From the NCBI GenBank assembly GCA_017562135.1, contig QEYB01000377.1, positions 434,001-498,000 of the forward strand: a DNA stretch of 64,000 bases, given 5' to 3'. Source of the DNA: Dipylidium caninum (taxonomy: Eukaryota > Platyhelminthes > Cestoda > Cyclophyllidea > Dipylidiidae). Below, piece by piece: positions 29,221-40,745 of the stretch (positions are counted from its first letter, which is position 1; each line of letters starts with the position of its first letter). The position numbers and the translations under genes were made by a program. The notes under the pieces are model-generated. The model saw only the letters and a list, made by a program, of their open reading frames with translations, did not search any database and was not told where the DNA came from.

Positions 29221-30080
29221 TTAGTAGGAACAAAACAAGTGATAGTTGGAGGTCTCCGAGTCCGGCGAATACGGCGTATGCGACAGAGTTTCCCAGCTGA
29301 GTTCTACACTTCTTTGGCGAGTTACCAAAGCAGCGTGTGGCCCGGCATTATTAGGAGGCAGTTTCATGTCCTTCCCATTGAACATCGCCAGCCTCTTTTC
29401 TTGGGCTGCTGTCTTTAGATTATCCAGCTGCTGACACTACTTCCGCGAATTGAGCTTGTCTTTCGCTTTTAAAAGTCTTCAGTGTATTAGTCCTCGAATG
29501 TCCCACCTCATACACAACATTCCTCTATCAAAGACAAATTTGCTTTAGAGATGGAAAGGTTAGGTTGTCCGGGTTCACCATATCCCCTTTCCCCTCCAAT
29601 TTTCCGCACTTAACCCGCTTTTCATCCTCACTTATCATCCGGTTCAAGAAGGACTCGACTTTGTTTCCAGCAAGCAGAGATGCACATACGACGACTCGAT
29701 CGTTCACATTCTTCTGAGTTAATTCATGTGACGCCCACCTTGAATATTTCCACATCAACCCTGTCTTCCCAATATGGTCCCAAGTGGTTTGCTGAGCTCA
29801 AGTAAGCCTTTCTGCCATCTCGGATGTTGTTAGACAAGGATCTTGCTCCAACGTCCTCTTAGCAACAGTGTCGTCGAGCAAAGATGATCGCCCAGAGAGT
29901 AACTTACCAGAAGGGGCGAAGTCACCTGCCTAATTCTTCCAAACATATTATGCACGTCCTCTCAGAAACCGAATCTTCACCAAGCGCTTTCAATAGATTT
30001 TCATACGATTCTTTAGTATTTCTTCTTCGACGAATATCATATGAAATACTCTGCCGTAAATGTACCTTATCAGTAGCCAT
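29221..30080 (-). mobile_element. Decayed mariner transposase
   Basis: Minus-strand frames joined across stops and shifts follow the mariner order. They run from a start at 30080 through SVSERTC, DPCLTTSEMAERL, HELTQKNVNDRVVVCASLL and FLNRMISEDEK to QQLDNLKTAAQEKRL, then NNAGPHAALVTRQ, TPYSPD and NYHLF near 29230. The first catalytic Asp (in EDEK) is kept. The other two of the D,D34D triad are replaced by Asn (in NNAG and SNYHLF). In-frame stops occur, for example after LEELGR and before QQLDN. At ~860 bp it is shorter than a full mariner coding region, so it is non-functional. No terminal inverted repeats were recognised around it. Confidence 0.85.
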
Positions 30081-30906
30081 AGGTTGACTATAGCTTCACA
30101 GTTAAAATCAATCTGAATCAAATCTGTCTTATTTAATTTGCCATGTTAGTATGTATAAATTAGGCGACAAAAACAGGGAGCCGAACATGGGCCAAATAAA
30201 CATGTGCTACGTGTCGAAAACTGTTGTCATAGCAACATACAAAACTTTCCGGTAGACCTAATACGTAGAAGTAAAACAGCGGTGTATCAATGTTGGCTTG
30301 TAAACTTCCCATCATCCCAATAAAAGGTTTTTAAAAAGGCACTTGATAGGACACAATGCATCTCATGGAGACTCGATGATGCCAAAGGATTTGGAAGCGC
30401 CGAAATAAATGACAATGAAACCCAGTTACAACGCGTAGGACAGGCAGACTTTATGGTGAACTTTGAAATAAATGGTTGTCGAGCATACACGTTATAACCT
30501 TGAGCAACATCAAAAATCTGATATGCTCATGAAAATTTCGAATAAGCGCAGTAGAATGTCCCAGAGGAAAATGGTGCAAATAAATAAGGAGGTAATTGAT
30601 AGAGTGAGAAACAATGAAGCCTTGGGTTTGGGGTTAACCATAAAATTATAAAAAAAACCATATTTGTGATTAAATAACTGATAGTTCCAAAAAGGAAACT
30701 AGAAATTGAGTTCGAAAAAAAACAAGAAACGGCAGAAAATACGCGCATTCGATTATTGAGGGCAATACCTAAAAAGATATTATTAGGTGCAGAAAAATTA
30801 ACAAAGTTCCAAAGCTTGTGTTTGTCAGAAAAATATGTAGAGGAATAGAAAGGCCCAGAAAAAGAAGGTTTTTATTACATAAGTTCAGCTAGAATTCCGC
30901 GAGAAT
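30081..30906. other. Intergenic, no gene recognised
   Basis: AT-rich stretch between the mariner relic and inverted repeat 2. It may contain the lost mariner 5' end, but no terminal repeat is recognisable. Confidence 0.4.
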
Positions 30907-31468
30907 TTTAGTACCAGAAGAACACGATTGATTGGATGTTAGCATGGTCTAGCGCTTTCGACTTCAAGGACTCGCTACCTCGCCACCTCAACTCACTTCT
31001 CAGCTGGTCGCAGTCTTTCCACCCTCAGTGGCGAACATATCTCCCACTTTATGTGTCTCCCATATTTGCCGAGTGTCTGCCCATTAACGCGTCCACATCC
31101 CACTGCCAAATGACCGAGCACACGTTGGCTCTCGCGACTCGCCACTGCGTTGATTATCAACTGATAATGCCGTGACGCGCCTCGATCCTCACTCAGAGCC
31201 ACCCTTGCCCCTCTACCATCCCCCCACCGCAGCACTCAGGAATATTCACTCGTCCTCCGCCACCGGGTCAGGACGAGTGCACCACTCGTGGCAGGAGCTG
31301 CACCACCATGTCGTGGCGCAAGGCACCTCACCTCTTTGTGACCCTGATCCGTGTCAGACTGGTGTGTTGCTCCACCACTTGCACACCACCCACTTCAAAG
31401 TCTACTCTCAGACTGGTCCTCCAAACCACCGGCTGTGTTCGTCTCTGTCGTAAATGCATGTTGCCACA

Positions 31469-31595
31469 GCATCGCATCGCATCGCATCGCATCGCATCGC
31501 ATCGCATCGCATCGCATCGCATCGCATCGCATCGCATCGCATCGCATCGCATCGCATCGCATCGCATCGCATCGCATCGCATCGCATCGCATCGC
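31469..31595. repeat. (GCATC)n array, ~25 units
   Basis: A perfect pentanucleotide tandem array inside the left arm of inverted repeat 2. The mirror array in the right arm (36294-36443) has about 30 units. Confidence 0.95.
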
Positions 31596-32283
31596 ACCGG
31601 CTACCCGCTGTCTTGCAGTATCTCGCAATGCCTCTCTTTGCTGCTTGCCAACAAACGGTGTTAGTTGAGTCGCCTCACACCAGGTAGTCACATCACCGGT
31701 CCATTCACGTCCACGGTAGATGAGGTGCGATGGCGACCCCAACCTCTACCAGTGGAGGACTCTGGGACATGCCTACATGTGCTCAACCTCCAGAGAGGAC
31801 TTCTGTCAGCGACGCACATACAACACGATGCCAACTTGTCATCCTGCCCGTGTCAGTCGACGCATTTCGGTGTATAGGACAGAGAGTCTTGGTAGAAGTC
31901 ACCTCCCTCACATGAGTACGTGCCACATCGACAGTGTAGATGGACGCTGTCACGCCGTGTGGGTGAGAGAATGCACCTGCACCCTCTCGGTGCAGTCAAT
32001 AGCCAGAGAAGAGAAGCGTGTGCCCAAACCCAGGTCTCGTGGCACACACCGCACACACTGTCAAGTCCGGTGAAACACGGGTGCACTCGTCTCTCAGTGA
32101 ATTCATCCTGCCTCGTGGTAGACGAGCGTGGAGCGGGCGCAAGTATCCCGAGTCGATTGATAAGCCTCGTCTCGCCTGCAGCTCGATGACCCACTCAACT
32201 AACGCGCACAGCGCCACGCGGAGCGGCACATGACCTGTGTGTGGGTGTCGGTGTCAGTGTCGGTGTGAGTAAAGTGGAGTGGT

Positions 32284-32396
32284 GGTGTGGGGGGGTGGGG
32301 TGGAGTGGGGTGGAGTGGGATGGGATGGGGAGAGGGGAGGGGAGGAGGGGAGGGGAGGGGAGGGGAGGGGAGCCGGATGGAGGGGAAGGGAAGGGC
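32284..32396 (+). repeat. G-rich tract, possible G-quadruplex
   Basis: Many GGGG runs are separated by one or two bases on the plus strand. The mirror C-rich copy is at 35511-35620. Confidence 0.8.
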
Positions 32397-32616
32397 GATA
32401 GACAGGCGAGGTTGAAATGGCTTTTGCAAGGACGAGAGCTGCCGTCGCTTCGACTGCCCGTCACCAGATCGTATCATGCAACTGCTTCAGAGGTACGGCG
32501 TGCCTCCACCCCAAATGCGCCACTATCCAACTGTCACACGGTGAATCACAAACTCCATGAATGTGTTGTACCTGCTAATGCATACATGATGTACAACTGC
32601 TCGTTCATGCTCACAG

Positions 32617-32654
32617 GTGACATGACATGATATGACATGACATGACATGACATG
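32617..32654. repeat. (TGACA)n short array
   Basis: About seven tgaca units with one variant, near the inner end of the left arm; mirrored at about 35251-35288. Confidence 0.85.
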
Positions 32655-32709
32655 AGCTTCTCCCCGAAACTACGTCATTTCGGCGTGTCCCATTCCTCTG
32701 TGACCCAAC

Positions 32710-35196
32710 GCCGGCAACTAACGTAATGGAATTACGTGAACACACTTTTAACCCTTTCCAATCCTTTCTTTTGTCACTTTGTGCTAAAATCCGACAGTAT
32801 TTTGGCAATAATCTTTTTTGCCTGAGCTGACTATAAATCAATTAACTCGATCAACTTTTAGATTGTGCAACTTGGTCAAAATTGAATTGAATCCTTGTCT
32901 TTCACGTTGATTTTTTGCCTTTCTCTTCGTGGAACATCAACTCATTCCGTAGACTTGGTAGAATTATAATTAGCAGAATTCAGTAATGCCCTTTAAGTCG
33001 TCAGTGTTTAGATCGGCCAGCTATTGTTAATAAGCCACATCCATGGCGGCGAAGAAACTTCAGTCAGACTGTCAGGCGTCAAGTGCTCCGCTGCATTGTG
33101 GCCGAGTACATCAATCGACTGACAGCCGGTGCACCGGACGAAGATGAACCGTTTTCCAATCGATCGATCGTACAACGAGGGTCTTCCGACTACTCAAGAC
33201 ACCCCCGAAACGGTCTTCTATGATCTCTCTGCTGTCGTCTTGTCTTCCATGATGGAACCAAACAAATTCTTTTACGTTTAGATTCGCTTGGGGTCGACCA
33301 AATTTATACACCCTATTACGCATGGGTGTTTTGTACCCATCCTTCCTGAGGGGAAAATTGGGGTGAACATGACTTTCACCCTGTTTCCTCAACAGTCCAG
33401 CCGTCAGTGCAGTTATCAGTAGAAGTGATTACTCATCACCAAACCGAAAAGGTGTGGTAATCAACCATAGGGCGGGTGATTGACTTGGCACCACCCATTG
33501 GCCGGTCTGTGTGGCTTGTTTGTGTGCTTGCCTGCCACGCTATAAATCAAGTGTCGATTTCTTTTGAAGTCAATGATTCATAGCACATTCTAATGGCTGG
33601 TCAGTGTTACTGGTTTTCGCAATGGTGGTGGTGTGCCGTGGGCGATGGGTTGTTGGTGGTGGCCGCAGTGATTCATAGAGCACCGTGTGAAAAATTGCGG
33701 TGTTTGAAGCCATGTATAAACCAGACGCCTGTTTGTGCGAGTTTACTCTGTGTCAATAAACCCAAGCCACATAGGCCGGCGGACTTTCCAGATATAACAG
33801 TAAAGAGTTTCGAAACTTTTAGTCTTATAAATGCTCACAATAATTCATATTCTCAGTCGATGTTGAGGGAAATGTCGAATGGGCTGAGACATTCGTAGAC
33901 ACTTAAAAACATAATAAACGCGGAGATTGATGGCAGTCGTAACGATCTTTACTGTGTTCTTTAGGTGGATCCGCAAACACAGAAGACACTAGAATAAGAT
34001 GTCTTTAATTCATTTGGTGATTTATGCCTTTACCAGCATGGATCTTAGCACTCTCATACTCTGCCGAACATATTGGACGCATTTGTCCAAGCCTCATCAT
34101 TGGGGCTAGTGGGACCCTGTGCGGTGAGCTTCAGCGAAAGAGAAAGTCCTGATGCTCAAACCTTGAAGTAAAATATGGATAGCCTACATCAGGGACTGCA
34201 CTTCTAAACCTTTATTCTGACGTATACTACTGTAGTAATAATATTATTATGAAATCGCGCAAAGCAAGGTAATATCCCGACTTTATTGCAAACTTTACAT
34301 AAGTTATTTCCGAAGCTTTCAAGAAATTCTCGTTGATTGATCAATTCGTGTTGCAGACGAGATTTCTACATTTCCTAAGTAATTAAAATATAGTTTTCAT
34401 ACTCTTCGCTAGTTGGTAAACGTTATAAAAGTCGCCAAAATCGAATGGATTTAATATTGAGAGAAGTACCATTGAAAATGCTGAAAAACTATCACCTGCG
34501 AGTCAGGAAGCAGGGACATTTGGACAGTGGATTGAGTCCTAAATCTCACATTAATGGCTCCGTGACGAAATTTGTCTCGCTGAGGTCTTCCGCAAACTAC
34601 GTGCCCAAACTAAATTCCAGAGCTTTAGCAATAATTTTCGGATGGGAGAATACACTTAAAGAGGGGGAGAGAAGAAGCCCCGAGAGCTAGAAATCGAGCT
34701 AAATGGGTCAAACAATTGCAATAGGAGTGCAGGTAGTAAAAACAAGAAGGTCTGTGTCATTCGATTTTTCATATCTGATACAAATTGTCTAAAATGGTAA
34801 GGAAACAAATTCGATAGCTGTTCAAACAATTAGGCTTTAAACGTTTTGCATTAAGCATTCCATGGATCTCATTCGAGTGACACCAAAATTTTAGTAATTT
34901 GTATTCATTGAACCTTATGTAGGGATGGAGATGTAACATTGACAATTGAACGAGATCGACGTTACGAAAAGCACCAAGTTAGTTGGAGATATGACCACAG
35001 TGGAAATGACACGAGGACAATTTGAGTAAAATCCGCCGGGTCGTCAGACAACAGACAGAATACGTGAGAAATGCTAATGTAAAACGAAGAACAAGTGTAA
35101 AATTGTGTCCTCAGAGTTGGTAAAATGAACATACAAACAGATACACGCATGAACAAAGTGTAAATGAATCATATAGAATACGGAAATAGTAAAAAT
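32710..35196. other. Spacer of inverted repeat 2, no gene recognised
   Basis: AT-rich DNA between the arms. Open frames are short (the longest are 33111-33392 minus, 93 codons, and 33593-33898 plus, 101 codons) and show no transposase or other known domain. Confidence 0.5.
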
Positions 35197-35510
35197 GTTG
35201 GGTCACAGAAGAATGGGGACACGCCGAAATGACGTAGTTTCGGGGAGAAGCTCATGTCATGTCATGTCATGTCATATCATGTCATGTCACCTGTGAGCAT
35301 GAACGAGCAGTTGTACATCATGTATGCATTAGCAGGTACAACACATTCATGGAGTTTGTGATTCACCGTGTGACAGTTGGATAGTGGCGCATTTGGGGTG
35401 GAGGCATACAGTGCCTCCGAAGGCAATTGCATGATACGTGGTGACGGGCAGTCGAAGCGACCGGCAGCTCTCGTCCTTTCAAAAGCCATTTCAACCCGCC
35501 TGTCTATCGT

Positions 35511-35620
35511 CCTCCCTTCCCCTCCATCCGGCTCCCCTCCCCTCCCCTCCCCTCCCCTCCCCTCCCCCCCTCCCTCCCCCATCCCACCCCACCCCACCCA
35601 CCCCACCCCACCCCACTCCA
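35511..35620 (-). repeat. C-rich tract (mirror of G-rich tract)
   Basis: Runs of CCCC on the plus strand, reading as G-runs on the minus strand; the counterpart of 32284-32396 in the other arm. Confidence 0.8.
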
Positions 35621-36293
35621 CTTTACTCACACCGACACTGACACCGACACCCACACACAGGTCATGTGCCGCTCCACGTGGCGCTGTGCGCGTTAGTTGA
35701 GTGGGTCATCGAGCTGCAGGCGAGACGAGGCTTATCAATCGACTCGGGATACTTGCGCCTGCTCCACGCTCGTCTACCACGAGGCAGGATGAATTCACTG
35801 AGAGACGAGTGCACCCGTGTTTCACCGGACTTGACAGTGTGTGCGGTGTGTGCCACGAGACCTGGGTTTGGGCACACGCTTCTCTTCTCTGGCTATTGAC
35901 TGCACCGAGAGGGTGCAGGTGCATTCTCTCACCCACACGGCGTGACAGCGTCCATCTACACTGTCGATGTGGCACGTACTCATGTGAGGGAGGTGACTTC
36001 TAACCAAGACTCTCTCCTATACACCGAAATGCGTCGACTGACACGGGCAGGATGACAAGTTGGCATCGTGTTGTATGTGCGTCGCTGACAGAAGTCTCTC
36101 TGTGAGGTTGAGCAATGTAGGCGTTTCCAGAGTCCTCCACTGGTAGAGGTTGGGGTCGCCATCGCACCTCATCTACCGTGGACGTGAATGGACCGGTGAT
36201 GTGACTACCTGGTGTGAGGCGACTCAACTAACACCGTTTGTTGGCAAGCAGCAAAGAGAGGCATTGCGAGATACTGCAAGACAGCGGGTAGCC

Positions 36294-36443
36294 GATGCGA
36301 TGCGATGCGATGCGATGCGATGCGATGCGATGCGATGCGATGCGATGCGATGCGATGCGATGCGATGCGATGCGATGCGATGCGATGCGATGCGATGCGA
36401 TGCGATGCGATGCGATGCGATGCGATGCGATGCGATGCGATGC
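36294..36443. repeat. (GATGC)n array, ~30 units
   Basis: A perfect pentanucleotide array in the right arm of inverted repeat 2. It is about five units longer than its left-arm partner. Confidence 0.95.
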
Positions 36444-37010
36444 TGTGGCAACATGCATTTACGACAGAGACGAACACAGCCGGTGGTTTGGAGGACCAGT
36501 CTGAGAGTAGACTTTGAAGTGGGTGGTGTGCAAGTGGTGGAGCAACACACCAGTCTGACACGGATCAGGGTCACAAAGAGGTGAGGTGCCTTGCGCCACG
36601 ACATGGTGGTGCAGCTCCTGCCACGAGTGGTGCACTCGTCCTGACCGCCCGGTGGCGCAGAGGACGAGTGAATATTCTTGAGTGCTGCGGTGGGGGGTGG
36701 TAGGGAGGCAAGGGTGGCCTCTGAGTGGGGATCGAGGCGCGTCACGGCATTATCAGTTGATAATCAACGCAGTGGCGAGTCGCGAGAGCCAACGTGTGCT
36801 CGGTCATTTGGCAGTGGGATGTGGACGCGTTAATGGGCAGACACTCGGCAAATATGGGAGACACATAAAGTGGGAGATATGTTCGCCACTGAGGGTGGAA
36901 AGACTGCGACCAGCTGAGAAGTGAGTTGAGGTGGGGAAGTAGCGAGTCCTTGTAGTCGAAAGCGCTAGACCATGCTAACATCCAATCAATCGTGTTCTTC
37001 TGGTACTAAA

Positions 37011-40000
37011 GCCTTCAATCAACCTTTGCAATTTATGCTCCGTTCAAATATTTGTACTGGAGGCATAAATCTGTCTCTTGCTTCTTCTACCGGAACTAGA
37101 TAATGTAATTTTATTCCTAGTGAAATTTCTCACTTTACCCTTCGTATTCCGCTTGTATTCCCAATCATCATTTAGAGGCGATGAGCTTTTTGTTTCTTCT
37201 CCACTACTTGTTTGAAATCCTTTTTTTTTCACGGTCTTTCTTCTGTCTACCCTATGTTACTTTTTCTCTACTTATAACTTTTAAACCCACCGCTTCTTAT
37301 TGTATTAACTCTCGTGTCTGCTGTGCACCATTTCGTGCGTGCGTTAAACCCTCTGTTGGATGAACCGAATCCATGTTGTCGCTGTCAGAGCTCCACCGAC
37401 CCTCAAATGCATTACGGTGGGATTGCGCGTATTATTGGGCGGACAAATTTATGGCATTTGTTGCTAAGCCACTGGTCCTGGCATGAGTTTAATTCGCGTC
37501 CATGCAAACAATGAGGACCATTGACCAGGACTTTGAATTATTTTATACCTTTTCCGTTGCCCCTATCAGCAAAAGCTGCTGAATAAGTAAATAGGTTGGA
37601 TAATGCATTAACTGGAGCTGCGATTCAATCCCACGTCTGTTAGCCCATCACTTACAACGGAAAGACTGTACGTGCGGGACCTTCTTCCGCTCCTTTATTT
37701 CCTCTTCCATTGTTTACTTAACTTTACTCATGTCTTCTCCTTATAAGACGTTTATGCAACCCAGTTAGCGGTAATTTGACAATTTTGGCAGCTTCTACGT
37801 GGAATACACACCTTAATAAAGTTGTGCAACTTAAAGCAGTCGTTTTGACAGTCCCCTACGAGAGTACCACTTACTTTCGTGATACACACCGGTTCTGTTG
37901 GTTCGCTTTATCAGACTGTCTTCTGAGCTACAGCATGACTTCATTAACGAGATTCCTAACCTTCTCACCTCAAAAAAAAGTTATTTTATGAAATAGCTTA
38001 CTATTCGACGGACCGTTGGGTGAATGGACTGTTGGATGGATAGATGCATACAAGGTGCATTGAAAACCGTATAAAGATAAAATGTCCCTTCTGTACATTA
38101 GGCTATTGTCTCACGTTCAACCTCAATAGCACTAATTACATGCAAATCGTTCACTTTTTGTGTCTTTCTGAGAAAGGAACATGTAACCCTGAATTTTCCG
38201 TTATTTTGCCCACACAGATTTGAGGCTTGCATTTAAGTAAAAGCAAAATGTGGGTGCCGTACAATGTGACCAAATAAAAATGTTGCTTGATGACCCTGGC
38301 AGATCCTATATTGCTGAGCGTGGTTTGGACAAGATGTATTTCTCATCATTTCAAATCGTCCAAAGTGCCATCAGGGAGATTATCTAATTTCATCACCCTT
38401 ATTTCATCTTTTCCGCTAAGGATTTCTCGGAACATCTTTAAAAGTCCATGGTTTGACTTCGCAGAATAATCAAATGGACATAAAATTCGTTTTCGCAAAT
38501 GAAGTAGCAATAATCTATTCTAGATGCCGGACATTTTAGAAAATGGGCAAAGTACTTCTTCCCTGTCCTAGATCCACCCATTCCCTTCGTGTGTAACGAC
38601 AGGCTAGTTTAGGCCGCTCTCATTGGTGGAGTTATTTCAACTTTTCAATTCCCTCGAATTTCAGTGTCTTCTGCCATTTGCACCGCATTCATTAATAGTT
38701 CTGTACACGCCTTTCACCTTTCTTCTTCAGACCGTCTTTAATCCTTAAAATGTGGCAGGTCTGAGAAAGAAGAAATGAGCAAACATCGCTCCTGATACAT
38801 ATATTAAGCTCTAACTAAACGGTATTCTTTTTGTTTCTTCTCATTTTCAGGTACCCACTGCTTCCTAAGTGACAGAAGTAAGCCTCTGCTTCAGATAAAT
38901 GGATTACGCTATAGGGCAAGCACAAGCAACCCTCTTCCTAATGCTCTGTCTTCAATTTTCCTATCAGCTGCACTCACTCATTCTTTCCAACCCAGTAAAT
39001 AGTTTTTATTCAAACGTATTCCGCAAGTCAATGGCACCCGTAATGACAGTTTGATATCAGAATTTTTGTGTTGAACTCGTCAGTTACACTTTCAACTTCG
39101 CAACAGAAGTAGTATTTTCTAACTTCATTGAAATCATGAACACAGGTGACCGCAGTGTAATGATAACATAAGGGATAGTAAAAGGGCGACACTAGACATG
39201 AGCCTTCTGCACTAACCGCTGCCCTCGTGGTTACCCATGTCAAGTGTGGGCTTAAGCGGAAATAAGTAGCAAACATCTGCTCAAAATTGTTCTATTAAAT
39301 GTCACCTTGACGCTTTTATATTTAGCCAGGGATGGTAGGGCACTTTTCATATGGTGGAAATTGGAAGATCCGCTTATCAACTGAATTCCTTGTAAAGCGG
39401 CGGCGTTATGCGCTAGAAGGATACAACAGTGAAAGTAAAGGAAAAGGGGAATAAGTAGTTAAGAATCACTTGTGTCGAATCTTCTCTTAAGGGAGAGTCG
39501 GTTGAGTAATTCAATCCCTTACAATGATTAAGCTAAAAGAGCTAAGCCGAAGAATTATGGATTTAATATACTTTTGTTCCCACTGCTAATAAGGAATTTT
39601 CCTGCGGATAAAATTTCAGGTCCCGGATACCACATTTTAACCATCTCTTTATAGTCCTGAATGTTAATGTCAACTAATCACTCGTCAGGTAGATGTGAAA
39701 TAAGAAACACAAAGGATTACGCGATTTTATGGCAGGAAATTTTAGCCAATGAAGGACAAGAATGCGGTAAATATGACCTTGAGTGGCCTCCCCGCCCTTC
39801 TCACATCGTAGTGAGAAGCACCAGAGCACCAAAATGACCCAATAATAAGTTACATAAGACACTTTAGTCCCAATCTAGTGTTTGCGAAATAGCATCCAAC
39901 CTCCGATCCACTCATGTGACACCTTTGATAGTGACTAAGTCTATGTATTATAATAAAGGCTGTCACTTGCATTCAGTATTTAAGAAATTATATCCAAGCC

Positions 40001-40244
40001 TTGTGCTGAAATAACCAATTACATTCAGTTAGCTGAAATCTGTAAATTCCTACGTCCTAGCCACCATTAACTTCGTCTATTGTCTGTCAACAACATGAAA
40101 ATTCGGTAGCTACAAGCTCAGACAGAAAGCGAAGGGCAAATTGTACAAGGCTGCGGTTGGGTGGTATGATAGCGGTAAGTTGCCATGGTGACGGTAAGCA
40201 CGACAGCTACAAACGTGACAGTCATGAATGCGTAGTATAGTAGG
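37011..40244. other. Intergenic, no gene recognised
   Basis: Only short frames and no repeat family recognised. The right end is presumed 5' flank of the bZIP gene. Confidence 0.4.
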
Positions 40245-40583
40245 GCGCGTGCACACACGCACGCGTCCGCGCATGTGCGTACGTGCGTCTATCGACCTCG
40301 CCTTATGTGTACTGCGGTTCACCAATCCGTGTGGAGATCAATAGGCTTGGCCTTAGGGGAGCACCTGATTGGTGAGCCAGCTGGACTAAGTCGCAATGTC
40401 ATTGGTCAGATAAAATTAGCCGTCACAGTGTGTGCGTGTGCTCGGATCACGTCACGCGTACACTGATGGGGGTTATACCGTGTAAGCAGTGCGTACGCAC
40501 ACGCACGCGCACAAGCACATACGTACGTACGCACGCACGCGACCGCTCACGCACGCACACACATACGCACGCACACTCACGAC
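40245..40583. repeat. Alternating purine-pyrimidine (CA/CG) tracts upstream of bZIP gene
   Basis: Two dense tracts of CA, CG and TG steps (40245-40288 and 40491-40583) lie within 500 bases upstream of the bZIP start codon. Such alternation favours Z-DNA. CRE-like half sites occur at 40447-40454 (tcacgtca) and 40611-40617 (tgacgtg). Confidence 0.7.
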
Positions 40584-40745
40584 ATTTACACACCCTACAA
40601 TTGCGTGTAATGACGTGTTTCTTTAGTTGAAACTCACTGTGCCAGTCGCGCTGCTTTGCTAAATGCTCTGTCTTCATCAGTTGCGAAGGCGGCTATCCAT
40701 TAAAGGCAGCAATAGTTGAAGCAGCAACAGAAGCTTCATCATCTA

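Larger units (their letters stand above)
30907..32709 (+). repeat. Inverted repeat 2, left arm
   Basis: The reverse complement matches 35197-37010, from tttagtaccagaagaacac at the outer end to tgtgacccaac at the inner end. The match is very close. The 71-codon frames at 32018-32233 and 35662-35877 differ at only two residues. The arm is GC-rich and contains a GCATC array, a G-run and a TGACA array. The many overlapping frames here, including those that read SHRIA or MRCDA repeats, are not supported as genes. Confidence 0.92.
35197..37010 (-). repeat. Inverted repeat 2, right arm
   Basis: Reverse-complement copy of 30907-32709. Differences are few: small indels (for example near 36001-36010 and 36100-36115) and a longer pentanucleotide array. 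No clear target-site duplication abuts the ends. Confidence 0.92.

Noticed and set aside
31469..31595. CRISPR-like array
   Set aside because: A pure five-base tandem repeat with no spacers in a eukaryotic context.
31308..31742. Long overlapping frames encoding SHRIA or MRCDA repeats, and the mirror set at 36150-36745
   Set aside because: They are translations of the GCATC/GATGC pentanucleotide array, open on both strands because a five-base unit cycles through all frames without stops.
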